From NCBI GenBank assembly GCA_034430615.1, contig DAOUEJ010000203.1, positions 1-64,000 on the forward strand: DNA of 64,000 nucleotides. The letters are read 5' to 3'. Made by a program: the position numbers and the translations under genes. The DNA comes from E44-bin32 sp034430615. Its GTDB lineage: Bacteria > Chloroflexota > Anaerolineae > Anaerolineales > E44-bin32. The notes below the pieces were generated by a model. The model did not search any database. It saw only the letters and a list, made by a program, of their open reading frames with translations, and was not told the DNA's origin. Below, piece by piece: positions 16,907-26,103 of this stretch (position 1 is the stretch's first letter; every line of letters begins with the position of its first letter).

Positions 16907-18523
16907 TCATGCCCCGGCATGCGCCAGTGCTTCTGCGCGCATGAACTTGCCCGTTTGATCATACATCTCGATGTTCAAAGCCAGCAGAGAGGTCGGTACG
17001 AGCCGGCACGCCTCGAGCCGGGTGCGATCGAGCAGCACCTCCTCCGGCGGGCCATCAGCGATCAACCTCCCTTCGCTGACCAGCAGCACCCGGTTGGCGT
17101 ATACCACCGCCAGGTCGATATCGTGCGTGATGAAAAGAATGGCATCGAAGCCGGGTATGCTCAAAATCGAATCCATGAAATCCATATAGTTGCGGTAATC
17201 CTGCCCTGCCGTTGGCTCGTCCATAACAAGGATGCGTGATCGCATGGCGAGTACGGCGGCGATGCTTACGCGCTTCTGCTGGCCAAACGATAACGCAAGC
17301 GGGGGGTCATTTTCCATACCTCCCAGGTTCATGATCTCGATTGCCTGTTCCACCTCCTTCTCGATTTCTGTGCGCGTGTGTCCCAGGTTCTTGGGGCCGA
17401 AGGAAAGCTCCTCGGTCACCGTCGGCGCGAAGAGCATGTGACTTGGGCTCTGGAAGACATACCCCAGTTCGCTGGCAATCTGCGCCACGCTCTGCTTATC
17501 GGTTCGCTGACCCCCAATCCAGACTTCCCCGGCGCTGGGTTTGAGCAACCCGATGGCGTGCTTGACGAGCGTCGTCTTCCCGGCCCCGTTTGCACCCAGG
17601 ACAGCGATTACGTCACCCGTTTCGATGTGGAAATGCATGTCCTTGAGCACTTGCCGGGTATCGTCATAGGCGAAATCGACATGTTCAAAGCGTACGAGTG
17701 GTGCGGACTGCCTCTCCGGTCGGTGAGCGGCGTCGACGGCCGGGGCCTGAGGAGCTTTGCGGGCTAACTGCAGTACGCTGCTGGCGGGGAGCTTGATCTC
17801 CCGGTAGTCAACGGCTCCGGTCAGCCCTTCCGGTGAGCCTTCGTAGCGGATCTTCCCCCCATCTATAAAGATGACTCGCTCTGGTTCGATCTTGAAAACA
17901 TCCTCGACGCGGTGCTCGACGATCAGAATCGACATGCCCTCGTCTGCTAGATCCCGGATCATGTGCAGCGCATCCAGGGCGCTGGCCGGATCGAGGCTTG
18001 CCAGGGGTTCGTCCAACAGCAGCAGTGAGGGGTGCATGGCGAGAACCCCGGCCAGCGCTACTTTTTGTTTCTCCCCGCCCGAGAGTAGAAAGGTTTCCCG
18101 ATCCCGCAGATGGGTGATGCGCAGCCTTTCCAGCGCTCGCTCGGCACGCTCAAGGATCACTTCGCGGGCGAAACCAAGATTCTCCAGCCCGAAGGCGACT
18201 TCGTTGATGACTTTCGTACCCAGGATTTGGCGTTCGGGGTCCTGCAGGACTGTACCAACGGACTGCGAGATACGGGCCAAGCTGAAGTCACGGATATCCT
18301 CGCCGCAGATCCTGATCGTGCCAGTCAATTCACCCTTATACGAGCGTGGGATAAGTCCGTTGATGCAGCGGGCGAGGGTTGTCTTGCCGCAGCCGCTCGG
18401 CCCAGCAACCAGCAAGACCTCGCCTGCGCGCAGGTGTAGGTTAATCTTTTCCAGGGCTAGTTCATCCCGGTCTCGGTATTTAAACCACAGGTCTTTAACC
18501 TGAAGTGGTATGGAGTCTATCAC
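16907..18523 (-). CDS. ECF transporter ATPase, two fused ATP-binding domains
   Basis: A 538-residue fusion of the two ECF ATPases (EcfA and EcfA'). Domain 1 has Walker A GPSGCGKTT, signature LSGGEKQKVALAG and Walker B LLLLDEPLASLDP. Domain 2 has Walker A GANGAGKTT, the degenerate signature LSFGQQKRVSIAA and Walker B ILVMDEPTAGQD. The signature difference suggests asymmetric ATP sites. It starts at GTG 18523 and is the first gene of the operon with S and T downstream; 180 bases separate it from the divergent lyase gene. No known riboswitch was recognised in that region. Confidence 0.95.
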   Translation of the reverse strand: MIDSIPLQVKDLWFKYRDRDELALEKINLHLRAGEVLLVAGPSGCGKTTLARCINGLIPRSYKGELTGTIRICGEDIRDFSLARISQSVGTVLQDPERQILGTKVINEVAFGLENLGFAREVILERAERALERLRITHLRDRETFLLSGGEKQKVALAGVLAMHPSLLLLDEPLASLDPASALDALHMIRDLADEGMSILIVEHRVEDVFKIEPERVIFIDGGKIRYEGSPEGLTGAVDYREIKLPASSVLQLARKAPQAPAVDAAHRPERQSAPLVRFEHVDFAYDDTRQVLKDMHFHIETGDVIAVLGANGAGKTTLVKHAIGLLKPSAGEVWIGGQRTDKQSVAQIASELGYVFQSPSHMLFAPTVTEELSFGPKNLGHTRTEIEKEVEQAIEIMNLGGMENDPPLALSFGQQKRVSIAAVLAMRSRILVMDEPTAGQDYRNYMDFMDSILSIPGFDAILFITHDIDLAVVYANRVLLVSEGRLIADGPPEEVLLDRTRLEACRLVPTSLLALNIEMYDQTGKFMRAEALAHAGA

Positions 18524-18650
18524 GCAGGAATAGTCCTTCCCAGCTTTGTATACACTACAACACCATCAACCGCAAAGGGTGACAGCATCCTGGCGAAACG
18601 ATCTGTTCCCGGTGGCGATTGACCCGCCTGTGAGCCTGCCCAACTAGTTC

Positions 18651-18656
18651 TATAAT
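18651..18656 (+). promoter_or_regulatory. Probable -10 box of the tyrosine phenol-lyase gene
   Basis: A perfect TATAAT lies about 48 bases before the ATG at 18704 in the divergent intergenic region. No good -35 hexamer is found at 17 bases, so activation by a regulator is possible. Confidence 0.45.
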
Positions 18657-18703
18657 GGGGGTGTGGTTGCCAAACCGATCCGGTTTCGTGAGCGAGGAGA
18701 TCA

Positions 18704-20119
18704 ATGAGCGAACCTAATTATAAAACTATGGGGCAGCAATTCGGACGCCGCTCATGGGCAGAGCCGTGGAAAATCAAGATGGTCGAACCGATCCACCTGA
18801 CCACGCGTTCGGATCGCGAAAAAGCGATCAAGGAGGCTGGGTACAACACCTTCCTGCTGCGCTCGGACGATGTCTACATTGACTTGCTTACCGACAGCGG
18901 CACGAGCGCAATGAGCGATCGGCAGTGGGCGGGCATTATGCTCGGTGATGAGGCCTACGCGGGAAGCCGCAACTTCTATCACCTTGAGGACGCGGTCCGC
19001 ACCTATTACGGTTATAAGCACATGGTACCAACTCACCAGGGGCGCGGCGCCGAACACCTGATCAGTCAGGCTGAGATCCGGCAGGGGCAGTTCGTCCCCG
19101 GAAACATGTACTTTACGACCACCCGCTTGCATCAGGAACTGGCTGGTGGAACCTTCGTAGACGTCATCATTGGAGAGGCGCATGACCCGAACGATCTGAG
19201 CCCGTTCAAGGGCAATGTTGACCTCGAAAAATTGGAAACGCTTATCAAAGAGAAAGGCGCTGAGAACATCGCGTACGTCAGCCTGGCCGGGACCGTCAAC
19301 ATGGCCGGTGGGCAGCCTGTGAGCATGGCCAATGTCAAAGCCCTGCGCAAGCTGTGCGACCACTACAACATAAAGATTTACCTGGATGCAACGCGCCTGG
19401 TCGAGAATGCTTACTTCATCCAACAACGCGAGCCTGGCTATGCCGAAAAGAGCATTGCCGAAATCGTGCTCAAGTTCTGTTCCTACACAGACGGCGCGTG
19501 GATGAGCGCCAAGAAGGATCACCTGGTAAACATCGGCGGATGGCTGGCGGTGAACGACGCGGAGCTATTCGATCGCCTGCGCAATCTGGTCGTAGTCTAC
19601 GAAGGCCTGCACACCTATGGCGGCATGGCCGGGCGAGATATGGAGGCACTGGCGATCGGGATCACCGAGTCGATGCAGGATGATCATGTCCGGGCGCGTG
19701 TCGAGCAGGTGCTCTACCTTGGCAGGTTAATGCTGGATTGGGGCATTCCGATCGTACAACCGGTCGGCGGGCACGCCATCTTTCTCGACGCACGAGGTTT
19801 CTACCCGCACATCCCACAAGACCAGTTTCCGGCCCAGGTGCTCACCGCCGAACTCTATCTCGATTCAGGAATTCGCGGCATGGAACGGGGCGTGGTCAGC
19901 GCTGGGCGTGATCCTGCGACCGGGGATCATCGCTATCCGAAACTGGAGCTCACACGCCTGGCCATCCCGCGCCGGGTTTACACACAAGCGCATATGGACG
20001 TGGTTGCTGAGGCGACGCGCGAGGTTTATGAGAAGCGAAAACAAACGCGCGGACTGAAGATGGTGTATGAACCCACCCAACTGCGCTTCTTCCAGGCGCG
20101 CTTCGAGCCAGTCGGGTAG
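18704..20119 (+). CDS. tpl: Beta-eliminating lyase, best read as tyrosine phenol-lyase
   Basis: A 471-residue PLP enzyme cleaving an aromatic amino acid to pyruvate, ammonia and the free ring. It is close to the tyrosine phenol-lyase/tryptophanase family throughout. Aligned from memory to Citrobacter TPL with a constant offset of 14 residues, all specificity residues are of the TPL type: Thr138 (TPL Thr124, tryptophanase Asp), Arg395 in MERG (TPL Arg381, tryptophanase Ile/Val) and Phe462 in LRFF (TPL Phe448, tryptophanase His). The Schiff-base lysine is Lys271 in SAKKD. Monocistronic with a strong terminator. Homologues are often annotated tryptophanase, which the residues argue against. Confidence 0.88.
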   Translation: MSEPNYKTMGQQFGRRSWAEPWKIKMVEPIHLTTRSDREKAIKEAGYNTFLLRSDDVYIDLLTDSGTSAMSDRQWAGIMLGDEAYAGSRNFYHLEDAVRTYYGYKHMVPTHQGRGAEHLISQAEIRQGQFVPGNMYFTTTRLHQELAGGTFVDVIIGEAHDPNDLSPFKGNVDLEKLETLIKEKGAENIAYVSLAGTVNMAGGQPVSMANVKALRKLCDHYNIKIYLDATRLVENAYFIQQREPGYAEKSIAEIVLKFCSYTDGAWMSAKKDHLVNIGGWLAVNDAELFDRLRNLVVVYEGLHTYGGMAGRDMEALAIGITESMQDDHVRARVEQVLYLGRLMLDWGIPIVQPVGGHAIFLDARGFYPHIPQDQFPAQVLTAELYLDSGIRGMERGVVSAGRDPATGDHRYPKLELTRLAIPRRVYTQAHMDVVAEATREVYEKRKQTRGLKMVYEPTQLRFFQARFEPVG

Positions 20120-20209
20120 AGGTTCTGCTCAGATCAAGGGGTTACAGCGCTCGGGTCTAACATCCCCAGATGGAGAGTGGTCTTTCCCCTTCATTCTGAT
20201 CCAACCAAT

Positions 20210-20243
20210 AAGGTCCTGACTGTCTGAGTCAGGACCTTTCTTT
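20210..20243 (+). terminator. Rho-independent terminator of the lyase gene
   Basis: A 12-base arm aaggtcctgact pairs perfectly with agtcaggacctt across a 5-base loop and is followed by a T-rich tail (tctttt). It ends about 30 bases before the convergent GTPase gene. Confidence 0.9.
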
Positions 20244-20274
20244 TCCTTGCCCCATATCACATAGCGGAAGGGTA

Positions 20275-21510
20275 TTAGTCCTCATGAAGCGGCTTCTCCT
20301 CCATCTGGACATCCATCTCGGTCAAGATCTCGCTCACCCGATCTTTGAGGGTACCTTTTTTGGGTTTCCTCTTCCCCAGCCCTTTCAGCCTCGCTACCAG
20401 GGCGTCTCTGACAGCGCGTGAGATGCGCTGCAGTTGATCGCTCGTGATGTCCGAGCCGCTTTCGAACCAGGTGGCGGTCGCATACCCGATGGCGGCTGTC
20501 GTGCCGGCGGCGACGGCCGCCGCGACCAGCCAACCTGGCGGCCCTCCAAATTTACTCAGTTCATAGAACAGGCTCCGTCCAACCAGGCCGAGGCCGAAAG
20601 TAGCGATCAGTTCGCGGGCCCGGGCCAATGTCATGCGCTGATCGTAGATACGGGCTAGCCCAATCACCATTGCCGCCTGGAGCCCGATGAGCGGGAAGAA
20701 ATCCAGAAAGGGCAGCGGCGTGATGGCTACCGCAGCTGCGGTCGAGGCAGCCCGCGCAATCGCCCCCTGCGCCAGATCCCAGCGGTAGCGAGGGATGGCC
20801 GCCCCGATGGCGGCCGCAATCCCGGGTTCAGTCCGGGCCACCGCCTGCAAAACGCGACCGATACCCTCTCCTTGTTTCGCACTCACCGGGATGATTTGAT
20901 CGCTGCGTATGCCCAGCTCGGCTGCCGCCCTACCGATCACCTGCGGGCGCTCGCGACCGATCAGGTCGATCTTGTTCAGTGACACCACCAACGGCCTCTC
21001 AAGGGCCATCAGATCATGAAACAATCGCTTTTCAGGATCCCCTATCCCGTGGCTGGCGTCAAAGAGGGCCAGGAGGACATCCGCTTCCGCCGCCGCAGTC
21101 AGCGCCAGCGCCCGCTCGCCCTCGCCTACCTGCCCGACGGCATCCGCCCCTGGTGTATCAACCACCACGAACAGCCCGGTCTCTGCCGCCTTGGACACAC
21201 GGGTCGTTCCGGGCACTGCGCTGACCTGTGCCCGGTCGCTCTTGGATTGGATCAACTGGTTATATAGGGTGGATTTACCCGCATTGGCCGGCCCAACGAT
21301 GGCCACCCGCTGTTGTCTCCCGGTGGCGAAACGCACGTGCTCGGCGGCACGCTTCAGAAGATCGCGCCAGCCCTTCCCTTCCCCGGGAATCTGACTGACC
21401 GCATCCATCAATCTTCCTTTTTCTCCCTCCGGCAGATCATCCCACAGTCGCTGGATCAACACCGGCCAGCGACCGACAAACTCCTGTGACTGCTTCTCTT
21501 TTTCAGGCAT
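20275..21510 (-). CDS. Era/Der-like GTPase with C-terminal DUF697-type membrane domain
   Basis: A 411-residue protein. The TRAFAC-class G domain spans about 66-240: G1 GPANAGKST (73-81), G3 DTPG (118-121), G4 NKID (from 179) and G5 SAKQ. The C-terminal part is Ala/Gly-rich and hydrophobic (about 255-350, with PLPFLDFFPLIGLQAAMV), resembling the DUF697 (YcjF/TIGR) region found behind G domains in membrane-associated GTPases. A charged Lys-rich tail ends the protein. Role unknown; membrane or stress-related. Two DnaA-box-like sequences lie 46-75 bases upstream of its start. Confidence 0.85.
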   Translation of the reverse strand: MPEKEKQSQEFVGRWPVLIQRLWDDLPEGEKGRLMDAVSQIPGEGKGWRDLLKRAAEHVRFATGRQQRVAIVGPANAGKSTLYNQLIQSKSDRAQVSAVPGTTRVSKAAETGLFVVVDTPGADAVGQVGEGERALALTAAAEADVLLALFDASHGIGDPEKRLFHDLMALERPLVVSLNKIDLIGRERPQVIGRAAAELGIRSDQIIPVSAKQGEGIGRVLQAVARTEPGIAAAIGAAIPRYRWDLAQGAIARAASTAAAVAITPLPFLDFFPLIGLQAAMVIGLARIYDQRMTLARARELIATFGLGLVGRSLFYELSKFGGPPGWLVAAAVAAGTTAAIGYATATWFESGSDITSDQLQRISRAVRDALVARLKGLGKRKPKKGTLKDRVSEILTEMDVQMEEKPLHED

Positions 21511-21993
21511 TCCAGAAACCTCTCGATCTCATCAAGACCATTTTAAACCGGTATCTGTGGATAATTGGCTTAAAACTGTGGATAAGCGGGATGATCTGGG
21601 GAGAACCATGCACAACCTCCGCCGTCCGTACCCCCGCAGCTAGGGGTAAGCCAATCCGTCATCACTAGATATGGAGTTTTCCAAAGAAAAACCTGGTGCT
21701 CGCAGAATTCATCCACATTTCAACCACAATGCCCTGTGAGCGCTTTTTTGTTTCATGTGCGGTCCATCTAGGGGATAAACAGATGAGAGCCCCCAGCAGT
21801 GTGTATTTTTGTTCTCGTTAGGTCTGCCTCTCCACATACCCACAATCCCTACGACAACTACTACATATTAATAGATCATCATAAGAAATGTGAATAATAA
21901 GTAGTGTTTCTCCCACTCATATAAAAACTGCGCAGATACGCTCAGGAAGAAAAAGAGCATGTCTGCGCAGTAAAAAAACTTGCAAAAGAGAGT
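21511..21993. other. AT-rich gene-free region with DnaA-box-like sites
   Basis: No credible gene is seen. Composition shifts sharply toward AT compared with flanks. Two perfect copies of tgtggataa (reverse complement of the DnaA consensus ttatccaca) lie at 21556-21564 and 21577-21585 in the same orientation, and a one-mismatch opposite copy tcatccaca is at 21709-21717. A very AT-rich tract covers about 21860-21905. These are origin-like traits, but no dnaA, dnaN or rpmH is adjacent. The right end holds the terminator of the glutamate dehydrogenase gene. Confidence 0.5.
21922..21971 (-). terminator. Terminator of the glutamate dehydrogenase gene
   Basis: Read leftward, the 10-base arms actgcgcaga and tctgcgcagt enclose a 25-base loop and are followed by a T-run (ttttt). 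It sits 23 bases past the dehydrogenase stop. Confidence 0.75.
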
Positions 21994-23268
21994 CTATAAC
22001 CAACCGCGGAACTGCATGGCGTTCACAACGCGGTCGATGGCCACGATGTAGGCAGCATCACGCATCGCTACCTTGTGTTCGTTGGCGGTGCCAAGAACGG
22101 CCTGGAAGGCGTGGGTCATTTTCTCGTCGAGGCGAGTTAGGACTTCGTCCCGGGTCCAGTAGAAATTCATATCGTTTTGGACACCCTCGAAGTAAGAGAC
22201 CGTCACTCCGCCGGCATTGCACAGGAAATCCGGTATCACGAAGACATTGTTTTTCAGGAGTGCTGCTTCTGCATCCGGGGTTGTTGGACCGTTCGCACCT
22301 TCTGCCACTATGTGGACTTTTGCGCTGATAAGCCCCACATTATCCTTAGTGATCTGGGCTTCGATCGCAGCTGGTATGACCACATCAACATCTTTGCTCA
22401 GCCATGCATCACCATCCTCGATCTTGTATCCGGCAGATTTGGCTTGATCCTGATCGATGGAACCATAGATGTCCGTGATGCTCTGCAGGAAACGGGCGTC
22501 GATGCCATCGTCCTTGCTGTAGGTGAAGGAGGCCTTGGCTGTGTGATCCCAGCATGAAACGGCAACGACCTTACCTCCAAGGAAGTCCTGAAAACCCATT
22601 GCTGCGTACTGGGCGACGTTTCCGAAGCCCTGGATGGAGGCGGTAGATTGCGTCGAATCCAGGCCGAGATGTTTCATGGCCTCCCGCAGTGTGTAAACGA
22701 CACCGAACCCGGTTGCCTCTGTACGGCCAGCTGACCCGCCCGCTCCAACCGGTTTACCGGTGATGACACCGGGTTGGTATTCGCCGATGAGCTTGGTGTA
22801 TTCATCCATCATCCAGCCCATCATCTGCGGGGTGGTTCCCACATCCGGGGCGGGAACATCGCTCCTGGGGCCGATGTTCTTCCAGATCTGGTCAATCCAG
22901 CCCCGGCACAGGCGCTCCTTCTCGCCAGTCGATAATGTAGCCGGATCGACTGCGACCCCGCCCTTCCCTCCTCCGAGAGGGATGTCTGCGACAGCACACT
23001 TCCAGGTCATCCACATCGCCAACGCGCGGATGGTATCCATCGTCTCGCTGGGGTGGAAGCGAATGCCGCCCTTGGACGGCCCACGCGCATCGCTGTGCTG
23101 CACACGGTAACCGAAGAATACCTGGATGCTGCCATCATCCATCCGGACCGGAATCTGGAAGCGGAATTCCCGCAGTGGCCAACGCAAGACGGAGGAAACC
23201 CCCGGCTCCAGGTTGATGAGCTTGGCCACCTTGTCGAACTGAGACTGTGCCATTTCAAATGCGTTCAC
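21994..23268 (-). CDS. gdhA: Glutamate dehydrogenase (Glu/Leu/Phe/Val family)
   Basis: A 424-residue enzyme converting glutamate to 2-oxoglutarate and ammonia. The N-terminal domain has the conserved VRMDDGSIQVFFGYRVQHSDARGPSKGG-type segment (substrate binding), the catalytic-lysine stretch KCAVADIPLGGGKGG, and AEGANGPTTPDA in the C-terminal nucleotide domain, which carries GFGNVAQYAAMGF. Size matches the hexameric bacterial/archaeal class. Coenzyme preference is not clear by eye. Monocistronic with its own terminator. Confidence 0.95.
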   Translation of the reverse strand: MNAFEMAQSQFDKVAKLINLEPGVSSVLRWPLREFRFQIPVRMDDGSIQVFFGYRVQHSDARGPSKGGIRFHPSETMDTIRALAMWMTWKCAVADIPLGGGKGGVAVDPATLSTGEKERLCRGWIDQIWKNIGPRSDVPAPDVGTTPQMMGWMMDEYTKLIGEYQPGVITGKPVGAGGSAGRTEATGFGVVYTLREAMKHLGLDSTQSTASIQGFGNVAQYAAMGFQDFLGGKVVAVSCWDHTAKASFTYSKDDGIDARFLQSITDIYGSIDQDQAKSAGYKIEDGDAWLSKDVDVVIPAAIEAQITKDNVGLISAKVHIVAEGANGPTTPDAEAALLKNNVFVIPDFLCNAGGVTVSYFEGVQNDMNFYWTRDEVLTRLDEKMTHAFQAVLGTANEHKVAMRDAAYIVAIDRVVNAMQFRGWL

Positions 23269-23366
23269 TTTATTCCCTCAACTTCGGATAGGTTGTGATG
23301 GGTGAGTTGTGCCCATCAGCGGACAGTGAGATAAGACCGGGTTTCGGATGCTGAGTCCCGCATCGA

Positions 23367-24842
23367 TCATGCATGGGTATCAGGGCTCCACCTGGAAAGA
23401 GACTCCAGGAGAATATCTCGAGCAAGGGTAGGTTCAGCGCGCCCGCTGGCTGTACGCATCACCTGACCCAGGAGCCATTTTTCGAGCGCGTGCTTGCCTG
23501 AAAGGTATTGTTCTACCTGTTCAGGGTTCTCGTGAAGAACCTGTTCAACCCAGGCGGTGATCGCGGTTCGATCTTTGACGATGCCTACCCCCAATGAAGA
23601 AACGATATCCTGGGGATCGCCTCCCATCCTCACGATCTCGCCCAGCACGGACTTAGCGCTGGTTGTGTTGATCTCTCCCCGCTCGACCATGGCCACCAGC
23701 CTGGCGAGCGCAAGGGGTGTTATCTTTGTTTCGGCCAGGCTGAGGCCAACCTCGTTCAGGATTCCGAACAGCTCGCTCGTAAGCCAATTCGCAATCCTGG
23801 AGGGAGGTAGTTCCGGCTCGCCCGAGACGGCGGCCTCGAAAAACTCTGCCACTTCCTTTTCCGCCGCGATCACCTGGGCCAGGTACGGGGAAAGCCGCAT
23901 CTCCAGGACATAGCGGTTCTGCTTTACGAAGGGTAGTTCGGGAAGTGATCGTCGGATCTCGGCGATCCAGCCGGGATCCAGGACCAGTGGAGGTAAGTCG
24001 GGCTCGGGGAAGTAGCGGTAATCATGCGCTTCCTCTTTACTGCGCTGGGAGACGGTCTCACCAGTTGTTTCGTCCCAACCTAGAGTTTCCTGGATGATAG
24101 GCACTCCCTGATCCGTGAGAGAGCTCTGCCGCTCGAGCTCGAATTCCACGGCGCGCAGCATACTGCGGAATGAATTCAGATTTTTAATCTCGGTCCTGGT
24201 TGAAAGCTCACGGCTGCCGGGTGGCCGGATGGAAACATTCGCCTCGAAGCGGATCACCCCTTTGTCCATGTCGCCGCTGTTGACTTCCAGATAGCGGAGA
24301 AGGGAGCGGAGCGTGGTAGCGTAGGCCTTTACCTCCTCAAGCGAGGCAAGCTCAGGCTCGCTCACGATTTCGAGCAGCGGCACCCCGGCTCGATTAAAGT
24401 CGACCAGCGAGAATCCGTCCTCGTGGAAGAGTTTGCCGGTATCCTCCTCAAGGTGGACGCGCCGGATGTTGATGCGCTTCTCTCCGTCGGGAGTTTCAAT
24501 CGGGAGAAAACCACCGGATGCAAGCGGCAGTTCGTACTGTGAGATCTGGTATCCCTTGGGCAGATCGGGGTAGAAATAATTTTTTCGGGCAAAGACGCTC
24601 CGCTCGGCGATCTGGCAGTCCAGGGCGAGAGCGACGCGCAGTGCGAACTCTACTGCTCTCTCGTTGATGACGGGCAGCGTTCCCGGCATGCCGGTGCAAA
24701 TTTCACATACCGAGGTGTTGGGCTCAGCCAGGGTCAGGTCCACGAGTGCACAACCACAGAACATTTTCGAGCGGGTGAGCATCTCGGCGTGGATTTCCAA
24801 ACCGATTACGGCCTCATATTGCGAGCGCACCTTGGAGTTCAT
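23367..24842 (-). CDS. gatB: Asp/Glu-tRNA(Asn/Gln) amidotransferase subunit B
   Basis: A 491-residue GatB, the kinase/tRNA-binding subunit that activates misacylated Glu-tRNA(Gln) or Asp-tRNA(Asn). The family start YEAVIGLEIHAEMLTRSKMFCGC favours ATG 24842 over a GTG at 24905 that has no ribosome site. Other signatures are ICTGMPGTLPVIN, GYQISQYELP, RVHLEEDTGK and the C-terminal YqeY-like tail domain. Cys residues of the zinc site (FCGC, CEIC) are present. It ends the operon whose first genes are gatC and gatA, five genes upstream. Confidence 0.95.
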   Translation of the reverse strand: MNSKVRSQYEAVIGLEIHAEMLTRSKMFCGCALVDLTLAEPNTSVCEICTGMPGTLPVINERAVEFALRVALALDCQIAERSVFARKNYFYPDLPKGYQISQYELPLASGGFLPIETPDGEKRINIRRVHLEEDTGKLFHEDGFSLVDFNRAGVPLLEIVSEPELASLEEVKAYATTLRSLLRYLEVNSGDMDKGVIRFEANVSIRPPGSRELSTRTEIKNLNSFRSMLRAVEFELERQSSLTDQGVPIIQETLGWDETTGETVSQRSKEEAHDYRYFPEPDLPPLVLDPGWIAEIRRSLPELPFVKQNRYVLEMRLSPYLAQVIAAEKEVAEFFEAAVSGEPELPPSRIANWLTSELFGILNEVGLSLAETKITPLALARLVAMVERGEINTTSAKSVLGEIVRMGGDPQDIVSSLGVGIVKDRTAITAWVEQVLHENPEQVEQYLSGKHALEKWLLGQVMRTASGRAEPTLARDILLESLSRWSPDTHA

Positions 24843-24907
24843 CGGGTATGGGATCCCGAGAGCGAGGTCAGGTTTGTCGAGAGCTGCCAGTTCATCCCGG
24901 ATCACAT

Positions 24908-26062
24908 CTAGCCATGTCGCTGCATGAAACGCATCATTCGTTCCAGAGCTTCCTCAATCTGCTCGTAGTCTGTCGCGTATGAGCAGCGAACGAACCCACC
25001 GGCCCCGAAGGCATTCCCTGGGACAACCGCAACCTTTTCTTCCTGGAGCAGCCGGTCGGCGAACTGCTCATCGTCCATTCCGCTGGTTTCGATCGAGGGG
25101 AAGGCATAAAACGCGCCGTGTGGTTCGAAGGTGGTCAAACCCAGTTCGTTCAGCCCATCTACAATCAACCGCCGCCGCCGATCGTATTCGGCCAACATGC
25201 GTTGCACGTGCTCCTCTCCGCTCTTGAGCGCTTCGAGCGCGGCAAATTGGGACACGGTTGGGGCAGACATGATCGTGTATTGATGCACCTTGCGCAGGCC
25301 TCCCAGGACAACCTCGGGGGCGGCGGCGTATCCAATCCGCCAGCCGGTCATCGCGTAATCCTTGGAAAAGCCACCCAATGTGATCGTTCGCTCACGCATC
25401 CCGGGCAGCGCCGCAAAGCAAACATGCTGGTGGTCGTAGACCAGGCGGTCATAGATCTCATCCGAGATGACAAGCAGATCGTGCTGTTCGGCCAACTGCG
25501 CAAGCTCAGCCAATCGATCGCGGGTCATGACTGCCCCGGTCGGATTGTTGGGATACCCGATCAGGAGTGCTTTTGTGCGTGGAGTGATGAGATCGGCCAC
25601 GGCCTGGGCGCTGACCTGGAACGAATCCTCCACCTGGGTCCGGAGGGCAATGGGTGTGCCACCGGCAAACACCACTTCCGGTTGGTAGGAAACGAAGCAG
25701 GGAGTTGGGACGATCACTTCATCCCCGGGGTCGATGATGGCAGTCAGGGCAAGATAGAGAGCCTCCGATACGCCAACCGTGATGAGCAGCTCGCTCTCTG
25801 GGTTGTAACTAACGCCGTACAGGCGATCGAGATGGGAAGACAGCGCCTGGCGCAGTTCAAGGATCCCGGAATTGGAGGTGTAATGAGTTTCGCCAAGTTG
25901 AAGTGATTTAATCCCGCTGGCCAGAATCGGGTCGGGTGTGACGAAATCCGGTTCCCCGATTCCGAGCGAGATGACATCATCCATCGTAGCTGCAATGTCA
26001 AAGAAACGGCGAATACCAGAGGGGGGGACGTCAGCCACTCGTCGAGCGATGAAATCACGCAT
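24908..26062 (-). CDS. Class I/II pyridoxal aminotransferase (aspartate/aromatic type)
   Basis: A 384-residue fold-type I enzyme of the aspartate aminotransferase I-gamma group. Key residues: GEPDF near the N-terminus, PNNPTG (171-176), Asp201 and Tyr204 in ISDEIYDRL, and the Schiff-base Lys234 in GGFSKDYAMTGWR. The C-terminal substrate arginine is probably that in FVRCSYAT. It may supply aspartate/glutamate pools, but the exact substrate is open. It sits inside the gatC-gatA...gatB operon, 41 bases after a small gene and just before gatB. Confidence 0.9.
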   Translation of the reverse strand: MRDFIARRVADVPPSGIRRFFDIAATMDDVISLGIGEPDFVTPDPILASGIKSLQLGETHYTSNSGILELRQALSSHLDRLYGVSYNPESELLITVGVSEALYLALTAIIDPGDEVIVPTPCFVSYQPEVVFAGGTPIALRTQVEDSFQVSAQAVADLITPRTKALLIGYPNNPTGAVMTRDRLAELAQLAEQHDLLVISDEIYDRLVYDHQHVCFAALPGMRERTITLGGFSKDYAMTGWRIGYAAAPEVVLGGLRKVHQYTIMSAPTVSQFAALEALKSGEEHVQRMLAEYDRRRRLIVDGLNELGLTTFEPHGAFYAFPSIETSGMDDEQFADRLLQEEKVAVVPGNAFGAGGFVRCSYATDYEQIEEALERMMRFMQRHG

Positions 26063-26103
26063 CCGGAATCTCTCCTATCTCAGGGCTAAGACAGCGATGG
26101 GGA

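Noticed and set aside
18524..18703. Vitamin riboswitch (TPP, FMN, cobalamin type) before the ECF operon
   Set aside because: The conserved core sequences of these riboswitches were not found in the leader.
18752..19522. 256-codon frame on the minus strand
   Set aside because: It is the mirror of the lyase gene, whose catalytic residues are intact.
18704..20119. Tryptophanase annotation
   Set aside because: Three specificity residues are of the tyrosine phenol-lyase type.
25118..25906. 262-codon frame on the plus strand
   Set aside because: It overlaps the aminotransferase antisense and shows no motif.
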